Shown here: positions 1-8,088 of the stretch, in pieces | How the letters are laid out: each line of letters opens with the position of its first letter | Position numbering within the stretch: position 1 is the stretch's first letter | From: Synechococcus sp. PROS-U-1 | Lineage (GTDB): Bacteria > Cyanobacteriota > Cyanobacteriia > PCC-6307 > Cyanobiaceae | Assembly (NCBI RefSeq): GCF_014279755.1 | Contig: NZ_CP047951.1 | Location: 1,426,001 to 1,490,000, forward strand | Direction of reading: 5' to 3' | Length of the DNA: 64,000 nt | Made by a program: the position numbers and the translations under genes | The notes under the pieces: generated by a model | The model's database searches: none | What the model saw: only the letters and a program-made list of their open reading frames with translations | What the model was told of the DNA's origin: nothing

Positions 1-1
1 A

Positions 2-511
2 TGGAACTATTCATCCGGCACCACCAACATCCTCAGCCGGATCCTCAGGCACGCGATCGACAACGATCGGCTCTATTGGAACTTTCCCGCACAACAGCTG
101 TTCAATCCGCTTGGTATGACGACGGCGGTTGTCGAAAGCGACAGCAGTGGAACATGGGTCGGTTCATCGCTGGTCTGGGCAAGCGGACGAGATTGGGCTC
201 GATTTGGTCAGCTTTACCTGGATAACGGGAGCTGGAATGGAGAACAGCTTTTACCAGTGGACTGGGTGAAGCACGCCCGAACCGCAACGCGAGGGTCAAA
301 AAAGGCATACGGAGCGCATTGGTGGCTGAACCGCCGCAAATCTCGACCAGATCTACCCAACGAAAGCTTTTCTGCGGAGGGGTACCAGGGACAACTGCTG
401 TTGGTGGCTCCATCGAAGCGCGCAGTCATCGTGCGCTTGGGACAGACGCCGAACAAGCCAGGATTTGATGCCAATTCTTTTGGGGCTGATGTTCTCTCAG
501 CCCTCCGATGA
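2..511 (+). CDS. Beta-lactamase-type serine hydrolase, 3' part
   Basis: Frame 2 is open from the first base, so the gene enters from upstream. Only the C-terminal ~169 residues are present. Near the visible start a YSSGT motif resembles the Tyr-containing second motif of class C beta-lactamase/PBP-like hydrolases, followed by a conserved-looking FNPLGM segment. Further on, YGAHWW and a GYQGQ segment sit where the family has its substrate-facing strand (HxG/KTG equivalent). The Ser-x-x-Lys nucleophile motif must lie outside the window. Known members are esterases or D-amino peptidases more often than true beta-lactamases; the substrate cannot be inferred. Confidence 0.8.
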   Translation, partial: WNYSSGTTNILSRILRHAIDNDRLYWNFPAQQLFNPLGMTTAVVESDSSGTWVGSSLVWASGRDWARFGQLYLDNGSWNGEQLLPVDWVKHARTATRGSKKAYGAHWWLNRRKSRPDLPNESFSAEGYQGQLLLVAPSKRAVIVRLGQTPNKPGFDANSFGADVLSALR

Positions 512-526
512 GTCAAGCCGCAAATA

Positions 527-745
527 TCAGTTCTGATCGTCGCCCTTGGGAACGAAGGCTTGAGATGCTGCAACAAGAAGCCCTGTGATCAACAGCGCCG
601 GGAGGATGACAGAAGGACCGCCTTGAGCTGTCTGAGAGGCGAACAACAGCATGGTCAGGCAACAAACACCAATGAACACACTGGCAGAACAGAGAGCAAA
701 GAGCGACTCCTGCAAACGTTTGTCGCAGAACCGATCGATCAACAC
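527..745 (-). CDS. Small two-helix membrane protein
   Basis: 72 codons with two clear hydrophobic segments (about residues 15-36 and 46-66) and a short charged C-terminus. The start is GTG, with a TTG immediately after it. It is convergent with the serine hydrolase. I recognise no family. The hydrophobic pattern and absence of a better frame on the other strand support a real gene; the function is unknown. Confidence 0.55.
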   Translation of the reverse strand: MLIDRFCDKRLQESLFALCSASVFIGVCCLTMLLFASQTAQGGPSVILPALLITGLLVAASQAFVPKGDDQN

Positions 746-1035
746 ATCACGACTGGAAAAAGAAACAGCTCACCTTGGACGGCATCGGAGCGTCGAGCGG
801 CGACCGAAGCTCGGGCAAGAGGCTTCGACACCCCTGAGGGCGTCGCTGGGAAGGCCTTACGAGGATGGATCAAGGAATGACGCATCCACTCGTCAGCACG
901 GAATGGGGCGTAAGGAGAACTCGCAGACATGAGCAACGGAGCAGTACACCTGTTTTAGTGCGCATGTACTAATGCGTCAACCCGTTCTGCTCTCAGCAAC
1001 AATTCAAGATCCATTCATTGCCCCGGGGCAGGCAG

Positions 1036-1323
1036 ATGACGCAACGGGACGACTTCATCGACAACCGCCTGAGCCGCATCGAAGCGCGACTGGCAAAAAT
1101 CGAGGAGGTTCTCTTCATGGCAACGGAAGAACAAGACAAAGACACCATTGCCACGTTTCTTGCGGATGCTGATTCCGTGATCGATCAAAGACAGGAGCAG
1201 TGCTACGACGCGTGGGTCGACTATCTGAACAAGAACCCAGAGGCCGTGGAATCCCACCTCAGCATCCATGAAACTGCTGCCCTGAAAGCCTCGATCAACG
1301 CCAAAGTACCGAGCCATTCCTAA
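1036..1323 (+). CDS. Conserved hypothetical, coiled-coil N-terminus
   Basis: 95 residues from ATG at 1036; the frame also has a TTG at 1018, but no better ribosome binding site there. Residues ~7-30 form an amphipathic charged helix (RLSRIEARLAKIEEVL) likely to be a short coiled coil; the rest is acidic and helical. No catalytic motif or signal peptide is visible. It is probably cytosolic, of unknown role. Confidence 0.6.
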   Translation: MTQRDDFIDNRLSRIEARLAKIEEVLFMATEEQDKDTIATFLADADSVIDQRQEQCYDAWVDYLNKNPEAVESHLSIHETAALKASINAKVPSHS

Positions 1324-1325
1324 AG

Positions 1326-1345
1326 TTATACACAGCTTTTCCACA
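1326..1345 (+). other. Pair of DnaA-box-like sites
   Basis: TTATACACA (1326-1334) and TTTTCCACA (1337-1345) lie just after the stop of the upstream gene. The second matches the cyanobacterial DnaA box exactly. CGTGGAAAA at 1393-1401 is one mismatch away on the other strand, and TGTGGAAAA at 1609-1617 is a perfect reverse-strand box inside the next gene. Four such sites in 300 bp is suggestive, but there is no dnaA/dnaN context. Confidence 0.3.
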
Positions 1346-1538
1346 GGGCTTCGAGAAGCAAGCTTGGCCAGAACAGCGGTTTCAAGCATCGGCGTGGAAA
1401 ACAGCTCGCAAGAGCCTGCAAACAACGACAGAATGCTCTCCACGGTTGTCAAAAATGCAGTCCTGGCAACTGATTTGCGCAGCAGTCAAGATCGAAACTT
1501 CTGAGCAATAACCGAATCACAAGCAAGCGATTGGTGCT

Positions 1539-1799
1539 GTGACCTACGAGACGAATGCTCAGCAAAAGCAACAAAACGACGATCTGAGCCGAAAACCCCC
1601 AGCTGAATTGTGGAAAAACCAACACTTTTGTTGTGATCTCTGCAGACAGCCAGGAAAGGTGCATTACCGAGTGAGCACCGCCCTACGGACGAGCTGGATC
1701 CTGGTGTGCGAATCATGTTGGCCAGACATTCGAAGCGAGTCTGGTTATCGCTACGGCGGAACACGCAAGGCCAATCGCCGCAAGCGGCGACGATCATGA
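1539..1799 (+). CDS. Small putative zinc-binding protein
   Basis: 86 residues from GTG. A CDLC pair and a CESC pair about 30 residues apart form a likely four-Cys zinc site, followed by a strongly basic tail (KANRRKRRRS) that suits nucleic-acid binding. No named family is recognised. Nucleic-acid association is inference from the zinc site and tail charge. Confidence 0.6.
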   Translation: MTYETNAQQKQQNDDLSRKPPAELWKNQHFCCDLCRQPGKVHYRVSTALRTSWILVCESCWPDIRSESGYRYGGTRKANRRKRRRS

Positions 1800-1813
1800 C
1801 CCTGGTTCAGTGC

Positions 1814-2182
1814 TCAGATCAGTTCACATTCATAACGAATCACCGAGCCGCGCCGTTCAAAGAATTCCGGCGAGGAAGCATCAACAACGCGCCACCACCA
1901 ACGGCCATCGGTGTAACTGGGTGATCCAGCGTTGTTGGTGCGCGGAAGCTGCAACGTCATGTCGCGCCATCGCACCAGAACTCCGTCACCAGGCAGGGTG
2001 CCCTCTGCAGAATTGGGAATGTCCTCCATCAGACCGGTGACATCGACAGCTCCACGCGTGATTTCGACGCTGAGCCGATCGCCATCGCAGATCCAGTCAG
2101 CCCAGGAAGGCTGGGGACCTACGAACAAGCAGCAGACCAGAACCAACGCCAGGCCAAGGCCCTTCGCGACAGAATTCAGCAA
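1814..2182 (-). CDS. Secreted hypothetical protein
   Basis: 122 residues with a typical signal peptide (hydrophobic LGLALVLVCCLFVG, cleavage likely after PSWA). The mature part is Trp-rich and has two cysteines that could form a disulfide. The best start is TTG at 2182; its first base overlaps the first base of the divergent DCC-family ATG, so the two genes share essentially no promoter space. Function is unknown; location is probably periplasmic. Confidence 0.65.
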   Translation of the reverse strand: MLNSVAKGLGLALVLVCCLFVGPQPSWADWICDGDRLSVEITRGAVDVTGLMEDIPNSAEGTLPGDGVLVRWRDMTLQLPRTNNAGSPSYTDGRWWWRVVDASSPEFFERRGSVIRYECELI

Positions 2183-2601
2183 TGCTGTTAACCCTCATTT
2201 ACGACGGCGGATGCCCATTCTGTCGGGAGTTCGCCTTACGCAGTGAACTCAAAGCGGGTGTTCCCGACCTTCGGATTGTTGACGGACGAGCAGATCACGC
2301 CACACGACAAGAGCTCAACGCCCTCGGGTTACCGCTCCGCAACGGTGCCGTTCTGATCGAAGGTGAGCAGCGATGGCATGGAAGTGAAGCCATTGCGGAA
2401 CTCAGTCGTCGGATGAAGCCCAGCGATCCATTGCTGAAACTTCTGGCAAGGCTGTTCTGCGACGACCAGCGATCAGCACGCGCCTACCCCGCCCTTTTGA
2501 TGGCCCGTCGCATCGCTCTGACAACACTTGGGCTCAGCGTTGACCCGGATGATGATCTCCATTACCAAAGAGATGGGTCAAACAACGGGTATCGCCATTG
2601 A
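2182..2601 (+). CDS. DCC-family thiol-disulfide oxidoreductase (DUF393)
   Basis: 139 residues. The N-terminal YDGGCPFCRE carries the DxxCxxC signature that defines the DCC/DUF393 thioredoxin-like family. The length and the later EGEQRWHGSEAI segment also fit. Members are thought to be small cytosolic or membrane-associated thiol oxidoreductases without a settled substrate. It is divergent from a secreted protein whose start overlaps it by one base. Confidence 0.85.
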   Translation: MLLTLIYDGGCPFCREFALRSELKAGVPDLRIVDGRADHATRQELNALGLPLRNGAVLIEGEQRWHGSEAIAELSRRMKPSDPLLKLLARLFCDDQRSARAYPALLMARRIALTTLGLSVDPDDDLHYQRDGSNNGYRH

Positions 2602-2676
2602 CGCCGCTGAACTACCGTCAAGGCATGCCTAAAGGTTTTCTTAAGTATCGACTCTGATCCCTTTGTTCCAGACGCG

Positions 2677-2937
2677 TTGAGCCATCAGCAACTCAGCGCA
2701 ATGCTGAGAGCAGCGATGGACCCATCCGCTATTCCTGAGGGACAACTCAGCGATGACGAACTGCTGCGAGCAGCACTCAGCGCATGGGCTGATCAAACTC
2801 AGGAATTGCTGCGTTGGATTGAAGGGCAGGGTGATGGCGTTAGCGATACGAGGACGCCCAAGCAAGTCATGGCGCTTGGAAGCTTTCGAACCCATCTGGT
2901 GATGGGTCTCAAAGCACTCCGCTACTCCGAGGGCTGA
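2677..2937 (+). CDS. Conserved hypothetical, helical
   Basis: 86 residues from a TTG followed by AGC CAT CAG, the same TTGAGCCA start context seen at 5558 and 25252. The protein is helical and acidic, with a conserved-looking ending (RTHLVMGLKALRY). No motif for a function. It overlaps the convergent gene by 16 bases at the 3' end. Confidence 0.6.
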   Translation: MSHQQLSAMLRAAMDPSAIPEGQLSDDELLRAALSAWADQTQELLRWIEGQGDGVSDTRTPKQVMALGSFRTHLVMGLKALRYSEG

Positions 2938-3215
2938 GACACCTGCTGCTCGCGTCGAGCATCACAACATTCTTCAAGAACAAAAAGAAACTGTTCGGGA
3001 TCCGGTTGATCATCGAGGTCGAACTGGGTGGCAGTCGCCACCGTGAAGTTGATCCAGGCCTCAACTTCCGGCCCGCCTGAGGCCATCACCATGTCGTAAC
3101 AGGCTTGAAAGTCTGAATCAGGTGCAAGATCACGCGCCGCATTGATCACGTCATAGAGCTGTTCCAAACCTTGTGTTTGGAACTCAGTAAAAACGGCACG
3201 AATGCGGCCCAACAT
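2922..3215 (-). CDS. Conserved hypothetical
   Basis: 97 residues from ATG at 3215. The ATG shares its A with the TGA stop of the small upstream ORF (TGATG), so the two are probably translationally coupled. The protein is acidic with two adjacent Cys near the C-terminus (EECCDARRE). No family recognised. Confidence 0.65.
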   Translation of the reverse strand: MLGRIRAVFTEFQTQGLEQLYDVINAARDLAPDSDFQACYDMVMASGGPEVEAWINFTVATATQFDLDDQPDPEQFLFVLEECCDARREQQVSQPSE

Positions 3216-3361
3216 CAAACAGCACTCTCAAGCTCAACAATTGAGCACTCAGCAGCGACATTGGACTCTTCTTCAGCAAGATCAAGCAATTCTGCATTGA
3301 GCTCAAGCAGCATGAGTGCCAGTGACGAAGCAAACTCAATGCAAAATGATTCTCCTTTCAC
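3215..3361 (-). CDS. Small acidic protein coupled to next gene
   Basis: The open frame ends in TGATG, fusing its stop with the start of the next gene. From the in-frame GTG at 3361 it gives 48 residues; from ATG at 3313 it gives 32. An AAAGGAG sits inside the longer version, so the true start is uncertain. The product is Leu/Glu-rich (LLELNAELLDLAEEE) and could form an amphipathic helix. The overlap is the main evidence that it is a gene. Confidence 0.45.
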   Translation of the reverse strand: MKGESFCIEFASSLALMLLELNAELLDLAEEESNVAAECSIVELESAV

Positions 3362-3526
3362 AACACCACAGCCTGTTTGAAGAAGGTCTAAACAATGGGT
3401 CGAACAGACTGTGGATCTCGCAATGCCGCTTTACATAAACAACAACAGTGTTCGAAGGATGGACGTGTATCAAAAGGTCCAAGCACTCGCGTCAGCTCTG
3501 CGAAATCGCTAATGCTTGATCCAGCT

Positions 3527-4387
3527 TCAGGCCGCCACAGGTTCAAGCATGGAGGGAATGCTGGGCTGGAATCCAATTTCACGCAGCCGGGCATTGCTGA
3601 CACGAGCGTTGAAGATGCGTGCCCCGGGGCGGTCGTGATTGTCCCAAATCACGGGGGGGAGACCGTGGTCATCACAGAGGGCATTCGACAGCTGACGACG
3701 GGTGAACTGAAGATCATCCACAAGGTTGTAAATCCCTTGAAGTCGTTTATCTAACGCAAACTCAACGCCACGAATGATGTCCTGGAGATGGACCCAGGCA
3801 TTGATGTGGTTGCCGTTCTTACGAACCGACTGACCAGCGGCGCTGCGGATAAAAGAGGGAATGTCTTTACCAGGGCCATAGATGCCACCAAGCCGAAGCA
3901 CACAGGCCTGGGTCGAAGCATCGTTCAATGCGAGAACAGCTGACTCCGCACTGGCGAGAAGAGCATTGGCACTGCTGGAACAGTCCGGGGGAGTCAACTC
4001 ATTGCAGATCGCACCTGATTGATCCCCATAGACACCTGCACTACTGAGATAAGAAACATGCAGCGGGTTTTGACCAGAACGGTGGCGGAGGGCATCAACG
4101 AGGGCGGGAACCGATTGTCCATACACCTTCTGGTACTGATCCTCTTCAAAAGTTGCGGTGGTTGGGGCCATGGCGATCAAAACACCATCGAGACGGTCCA
4201 AAAAGCTGACATCAGCCATGGGGTCGCCAGCGCTGTAGATGCGGGGATGGTCAACGACATCGCAGAGTTCACCAAGCCGGCCAGGACTGGTGGTGGTGCC
4301 AACAACCTCGTGGCCCAGACGCCTGAGATGGACAGCGACTGCAGATCCGACGTATCCACAACCAATAATCCCGAAGCGACCTGACAT
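3527..4387 (-). CDS. NAD(P)-dependent epimerase/dehydratase, SDR-type
   Basis: 286 residues. The N-terminal GIIGCGYVGSAVA is a glycine-rich Rossmann dinucleotide loop. SSAGVYG holds the Ser/Thr-x-x-Tyr region, but the usual YxxxK is poorly preserved, and RLGGIYGPG is the typical downstream motif of this branch. This matches atypical extended SDRs related to YeeZ, often annotated as nucleoside-diphosphate-sugar epimerases. The substrate is unknown and the catalytic set may be partial. Cytosolic; start ATG. Confidence 0.8.
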   Translation of the reverse strand: MSGRFGIIGCGYVGSAVAVHLRRLGHEVVGTTTSPGRLGELCDVVDHPRIYSAGDPMADVSFLDRLDGVLIAMAPTTATFEEDQYQKVYGQSVPALVDALRHRSGQNPLHVSYLSSAGVYGDQSGAICNELTPPDCSSSANALLASAESAVLALNDASTQACVLRLGGIYGPGKDIPSFIRSAAGQSVRKNGNHINAWVHLQDIIRGVEFALDKRLQGIYNLVDDLQFTRRQLSNALCDDHGLPPVIWDNHDRPGARIFNARVSNARLREIGFQPSIPSMLEPVAA

Positions 4388-4452
4388 GACTGGTCAAACA
4401 CCTTTTACAGAATTTAACGAATGACGATCGGCCTTGCCGTGACAATGGAGAC

Positions 4453-4863
4453 ATGATTTCTGTTGTGCTCAACCTCCTCTGGGTTGTCCTTGGCGGACTG
4501 CCCATGGCTCTGGCCTGGTGGCTTGCCGCGTTGATCTGTGCCATCACCATCGTCGGTCTTCCATGGGCACGGTCGTGTTGGGTGCTGGGGCTTTTCTCCC
4601 TGTGGCCCTTTGGTTCAGAAGCCATCAACCGCCGCCAAGTCAGGGGACAAGACGACCTGGGAACGGGTCCTTTGGGACTGATCGGCAACGTGATCTGGTT
4701 CCTCGTGGCCGGTTGGTGGTTAGCCCTCGGTCACCTCAGCAGTGCGTTGGCCTGTTTTGTCACGATCATCGGCATTCCTTTCGGCATCCAGCACATCAAA
4801 CTGGCGTTGATTGCTTTGGCCCCTGTCGGAATGACCGTTGTTAAGTCCAATGACTTGGACTGA
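4453..4863 (+). CDS. yccF: YccF-family inner membrane protein (DUF307)
   Basis: 136 residues with the characteristic repeated architecture: each half has a hydrophobic pair of helices and a conserved ITIVGLPWARSCW / VTIIGIPFGIQHIKL motif (IG[LI]P plus basic residues). Length and both repeats match YccF. E. coli YccF is an integral membrane protein of unknown activity. It is convergent with the next gene with no gap. Confidence 0.88.
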   Translation: MISVVLNLLWVVLGGLPMALAWWLAALICAITIVGLPWARSCWVLGLFSLWPFGSEAINRRQVRGQDDLGTGPLGLIGNVIWFLVAGWWLALGHLSSALACFVTIIGIPFGIQHIKLALIALAPVGMTVVKSNDLD

Positions 4864-5217
4864 TCAAAAAAGCAATTGAACCAGCCAAACCATGGCCAAC
4901 CCCAACACACCAGCCAGCAGTAATCCACCGACCAATAAGGCGACAGCAGCGGCCAGCCCGATCTTGCCCATGGTGTCGGGATAGAGGAGAAACAAGGTCA
5001 GCCCCAAGGCCAAGGGCCAAAGCGGCGGAATCAACAGACAAACCGCCGTCAGAACCACAAGCTTGCGTTGACGCCGCTTCCTGGCCTCCAGGCGTTCGGC
5101 CACGGCATCAGCCGCACGATCGAGCTCTGCCTGCTCATCGTCACTAAGCCAGCGCCCAAGCCCCTTGGCACGATCAAGCTCGTCCTCAAGCCGCTCAGTG
5201 GGATTCCGGTGGTTCAT
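4864..5217 (-). CDS. Membrane protein with charged N-terminal helix
   Basis: 117 residues. Residues 1-50 are a charged helix with a J-protein/SHOCT-like feel (LSDDEQAELDRAADAVAERL), followed by three hydrophobic segments from ~52 to the C-terminus. It abuts the stop of yccF. No family recognised; probably an inner or thylakoid membrane protein. Confidence 0.65.
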   Translation of the reverse strand: MNHRNPTERLEDELDRAKGLGRWLSDDEQAELDRAADAVAERLEARKRRQRKLVVLTAVCLLIPPLWPLALGLTLFLLYPDTMGKIGLAAAVALLVGGLLLAGVLGLAMVWLVQLLF

Positions 5218-5381
5218 CCCTTCATTTTAAAGAGCCCGAGCTTGCAAACCAAATCATTCTCGTCTCAGGCACAAGAACAAAAAGTGAATCTCGATATAGG
5301 TAATACTATCTAGGTATTTACCCGTCGCAATATTATCGTTGCCTCAAAAGAAAAATCAGCATAGTGTCGCCGAGCGAACCG

Positions 5382-5561
5382 ATGAAAGACATGCTGAGTA
5401 CAAATCTGGAATCACCAAATGCAGCCGATGCCTGCGTCACCGAATCTCAAGTGAATGCATACTTTGAGTGCTTAACGCTCTGCAATCTTGACGACGGAAG
5501 TTGTTACGAGCAATGCATTCTTGTGCATCTAAAAAACGAGGTGGAGGCTTGTAAACGTTGA
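5382..5561 (+). CDS. Small twin-CxxxC protein
   Basis: 59 residues from ATG 5382; a GTG at 5364 is an alternative. The second half reads CLTLCNLDDGSCYEQC, a C-x3-C-x6-C-x3-C pattern that could make two disulfides or a metal site, with another Cys near the end. There is no signal peptide. The stop overlaps the TTG start of a membrane peptide (TTGA), so the pair is likely co-translated. Confidence 0.55.
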   Translation: MKDMLSTNLESPNAADACVTESQVNAYFECLTLCNLDDGSCYEQCILVHLKNEVEACKR

Positions 5562-5671
5562 GCCATCAAACACAAATAAGCCTGGCATCGCTTGCCTCAA
5601 CAATTGCGGTTGCTCTGCTGGTCATTGGCTTTATGGGAATGGCACAGCACATCGACGCGAGCCTGCTATGA
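5558..5671 (+). CDS. 37-residue single-span membrane protein
   Basis: TTG at 5558 overlaps the previous stop as TTGA, with GGAGG 10 bases upstream. The product is a polar N-terminus, one hydrophobic span (residues ~8-29) and a short acidic/His tail. It is too short for routine ORF calling. The coupling to the twin-CxxxC protein suggests the two act together; function unknown. Confidence 0.55.
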   Translation: MSHQTQISLASLASTIAVALLVIGFMGMAQHIDASLL

Positions 5672-5680
5672 GCCAGCCGC

Positions 5681-5917
5681 TTACTTCTGACGCTTGAAGG
5701 TGTAGCAACCACCGTGATAACCGGTGAAAGGCTGGGCATAGGTCACCAATTCCCAGCCTTGCTCACCCAACTCATTCATGAGCCCTACGAGGGAGACATC
5801 ACGCTGCGGGTGGCTTCTGGAGATCAGCTGGCGATCATCCAACCAGAGCTCCTCGATTTCACCGGTCCACGACTTGCCACGGGGTACGAAGCGCAACTGG
5901 GTGTATTCCCACCGCAT
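5681..5917 (-). CDS. DUF4177-like protein
   Basis: 78 residues from ATG 5917. The start RWEYTQLRF and the end LGEQGWELVTYAQPF...GCYTFKR match the small beta-alpha-beta DUF4177 pattern (WEY at the start, GWELV near the end). The longer open frame upstream only reads antisense to sodC. Cytosolic; role of the family unknown. Confidence 0.75.
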   Translation of the reverse strand: MRWEYTQLRFVPRGKSWTGEIEELWLDDRQLISRSHPQRDVSLVGLMNELGEQGWELVTYAQPFTGYHGGCYTFKRQK

Positions 5918-6002
5918 CACCAAGCATTGATCGAACGACGCACCATCTTCACCGCAGAAGGCACCAACCGGAGGGCACAATTCAAGAACATGCTGTTCTG
6001 TG

Positions 6003-6539
6003 ATGCGTCGCCTGCTCGCCCAGCTCCTTCTGCTCGTCAGCCTGCTCATCGTCACACCCAGCTGGTGCGGAGCTCTGGAGGTGACGCTGCAACGCATCGA
6101 TACCAATGGACTTGGAGAGTCCATTGGCAGCATCACAGCGCAGGACACCGATCAGGGTCTGGTGATCTATCCCGATCTGTCGGGCCTGACACCAGGGGAG
6201 CATGGCTTCCATCTGCACAGCCTTGGCAGCTGTGAGGCGGGCCAGACAGCGGAGGGCACCGCAGTTGCCGGCCTTGCAGCAGGTGGACACTGGGATCCAG
6301 ACAAGTCCGGCCAGCACCTCGGCCCCTTTGGCAACGGCCACCGTGGCGATCTGAGCAAGCTGATTGTTGATGACAACGGCAAAACCAACACCAGCGTTGT
6401 TGCACCACGGCTCAGCACAACGGATCTCCGGGGCAAGGCACTGATTGTTCATGCAGGGGGGGATACGTACCGCGACGACCCTCCCCTCGGTGGAGGCGGT
6501 GCACGGGTTGCCTGTGGTGTGGTGCAGGACGATCGCTGA
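6003..6539 (+). CDS. sodC: Cu/Zn superoxide dismutase
   Basis: 178 residues from ATG 6003 (a GTG precedes it). An N-terminal signal peptide (LLLLVSLLIVTPSWCGA) exports the enzyme. GEHGFHLHSLGSC carries the first Cu ligands and the disulfide Cys, AGGHWDP the bridging His, and HAGGDTYRDDP plus the GGGGARVACGV terminus complete the metal site and second Cys. It dismutates superoxide in the periplasm. Marine picocyanobacteria often use Ni or Mn SOD instead, so a SodC is strain-variable. Confidence 0.93.
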   Translation: MRRLLAQLLLLVSLLIVTPSWCGALEVTLQRIDTNGLGESIGSITAQDTDQGLVIYPDLSGLTPGEHGFHLHSLGSCEAGQTAEGTAVAGLAAGGHWDPDKSGQHLGPFGNGHRGDLSKLIVDDNGKTNTSVVAPRLSTTDLRGKALIVHAGGDTYRDDPPLGGGGARVACGVVQDDR

Positions 6540-6562
6540 ACAATCAGCCCCCGCACCTCTCC

Positions 6563-6718
6563 TTAACGGTTGACCAAGCGCGAATGCAGGCGACATACCT
6601 TGACAGCCTGAATGGGAGGCTCCTGACAGAGCGCTCCAAGTTCGCTGTTCAGCTGACGAAACAGAGAAAGATCCGCCCCGGGGATCGACGGAAACATGAG
6701 GAACAAACCTGACGCCAT
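6563..6718 (-). CDS. Small protein with hydrophobic N-terminus
   Basis: 51 residues from ATG 6718; an in-frame GTG lies 12 bases further upstream. The N-terminus is hydrophobic (MASGLFLMFPSIPGA, possible signal), followed by a soluble part with two Cys (ALCQEPPIQ, KVCRLHSRL). It is convergent with sodC. Not in routine ORF lists because of its length. Confidence 0.45.
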   Translation of the reverse strand: MASGLFLMFPSIPGADLSLFRQLNSELGALCQEPPIQAVKVCRLHSRLVNR

Positions 6719-6771
6719 CAAGCCAACCACAGAATCGCTCCAATCCTTAAAAGAAGCTTAAACCCTGCTTT

Positions 6772-6930
6772 TCAACGGGTTTTGTGCTCCTCCCTACAGA
6801 CCACCGCCATGAGGGCATCAATGTGCAGCATCAGAGCGAGGCGCCAGGCAGCATCTTCATCACAGGCCTCAATGGTCTCCACCACAATGGCGCCTCCACG
6901 CTCAATGATCAGGTCATAGGCGGGTGGCAT
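6772..6930 (-). CDS. Small MPPxYDLI-family protein, copy 1
   Basis: 52 residues from the ATG of MPPAYDLIIERGG. It is paralogous to the gene at 23475-23660: both read MPPxYDLIxxRxG...ET[IV]x[AV]xDxxxAWRL. The shared pattern shows a real small family with a conserved Tyr-Asp-Leu start and an AWRL helix. Function unknown. Confidence 0.6.
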   Translation of the reverse strand: MPPAYDLIIERGGAIVVETIEACDEDAAWRLALMLHIDALMAVVCREEHKTR

Positions 6931-7043
6931 CAGTTCAAGGCATGGCCTCCCCATTCAGCTGGTCAATCGCGTCGGGCACATCCCCCAGCTGAGGGATTTC
7001 ATCAGCAAGTGAGCATGATGATCACCTCGGCCCTTTCAAAGCT

Positions 7044-7301
7044 TTGTTCAAGTCACCCGTGTTTCGACGCGTCGGGATTTACCTCGTGCTCAGCACAGCA
7101 GCCGTCACGGTTGTGAATCAGCTGCAGATTGAGCAACAGAGTGCATATCAGATCTACATCCCGATGTTCATCGGGATTTATGTGGTCTCACGTTGGCTGG
7201 ACAGCCGGTTCAACCAGGCATCTCAAAAGCAGCAGGCGAACGCGAACTCAACGCAAGACAAAGGCTCTCCATCAGCAACCGAGCGAGGCTTCGGAAGCTG
7301 A
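7044..7301 (+). CDS. Two-span membrane protein, GFG C-terminus
   Basis: 85 residues from TTG 7044 (GTG 7059 is an alternative). Two hydrophobic segments (residues ~9-25 and ~36-50) are followed by a polar Gln/Asn-rich tail ending GFGS. The gene at 40409 has the same layout and ends GFGAE, so the two look like distant paralogs. Function unknown. Confidence 0.55.
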   Translation: MFKSPVFRRVGIYLVLSTAAVTVVNQLQIEQQSAYQIYIPMFIGIYVVSRWLDSRFNQASQKQQANANSTQDKGSPSATERGFGS

Positions 7302-7398
7302 GGAGAGCAAACCTTGCAGCACAACTCAGGGGTGAACACAACATTGGATCTGCCGGTGAACGATCACCGGCAGATCTCCCGTTGGTTCGTCCCGCAAG

Positions 7399-7644
7399 TC
7401 AGCGTCGTGGTTCAGCCTTGCGAACCGAGATGGCACGCCCCATCCACTCAACGTTCTGGAGATCATCAATCGCCGACTGCTCATCGGCTTCGTTGCTGAG
7501 ATCCACAAAAGCGAAACCACGCTTGCGGCCCGTCTCCCGGTCGAGCGGCAGGGAGCATTTGCTCACTTCGCCGTACTGTCCGAAAAGGTGAATGAGATCC
7601 TCCCGCTCAGCGTCCCAGGAGAGATTTCCAATGAAGATCGTCAA
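7399..7644 (-). CDS. RRM-domain RNA-binding protein (Rbp type)
   Basis: 81 residues. The start is probably the TTG that gives M-TIFIGNLSW. RNP2 is IFIGNL and RNP1 is RKRGFAFVDL, with the LPLDRETGRKRG loop characteristic of cyanobacterial Rbp proteins. It is a single-RRM protein without the long Gly-rich tail of some members. Family members bind RNA and are often cold-responsive or locate thylakoid mRNAs. No strong ribosome binding site precedes the TTG; a T-rich run does. Confidence 0.88.
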   Translation of the reverse strand: MTIFIGNLSWDAEREDLIHLFGQYGEVSKCSLPLDRETGRKRGFAFVDLSNEADEQSAIDDLQNVEWMGRAISVRKAEPRR

Positions 7645-7891
7645 AAAAAAGACTGGCTCAAGACTGTTTACCTTCGCACACAGGCGGACAGCAGCCATTC
7701 AGCTTTCACCATTTCTATGGGATGGACTCGCCTCAGCCAAGTTCCAGCAGTCGCTTCGGCGGTTTTAACCAACGGGTGTGAGCCAGGCAGATCATCAAGC
7801 AACCATTCAAGGGTGAATTCGATAGAAGGCCTTTTATTCGAGCCAAGTTGACCCTTAAAGCGATCAGGCTTGAGCTAGCTAAGGACTTGAG

Positions 7892-8065
7892 ATGAGTGGA
7901 CTCAGCGGTACCAAATCAGACGATTTCATCAACGCGGCCAAAGCACGGGGTGAAGCTGCCTTACAGGAAAATCAGCCTCGATTGACCAAACTTGAAAAAG
8001 CATTCCGTCATGCTGCGCTCAGGCGTCGGGCTGAAGATGCACGCAAACAGGCGCACCACCGGTGA
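7892..8065 (+). CDS. Small basic helical protein
   Basis: 57 residues from ATG 7892 with a weak AAGGAC upstream. The sequence is Ala/Arg/Lys-rich and helical (LTKLEKAFRHAALRRRAEDARK). No motif recognised. It converges on the glycosyltransferase. Confidence 0.5.
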   Translation: MSGLSGTKSDDFINAAKARGEAALQENQPRLTKLEKAFRHAALRRRAEDARKQAHHR

Positions 8066-8088
8066 TCGTCTGATTTGAGCCAACAAGC

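Noticed and set aside
752-880. Coding-like run ending GVAGKALRGWIKE
   Set aside because: No start codon close by and no support beyond composition; the antisense frame is equally weak.
5982-6743. 253-codon frame antisense to sodC
   Set aside because: sodC is unmistakable on the other strand; the frame is a shadow.
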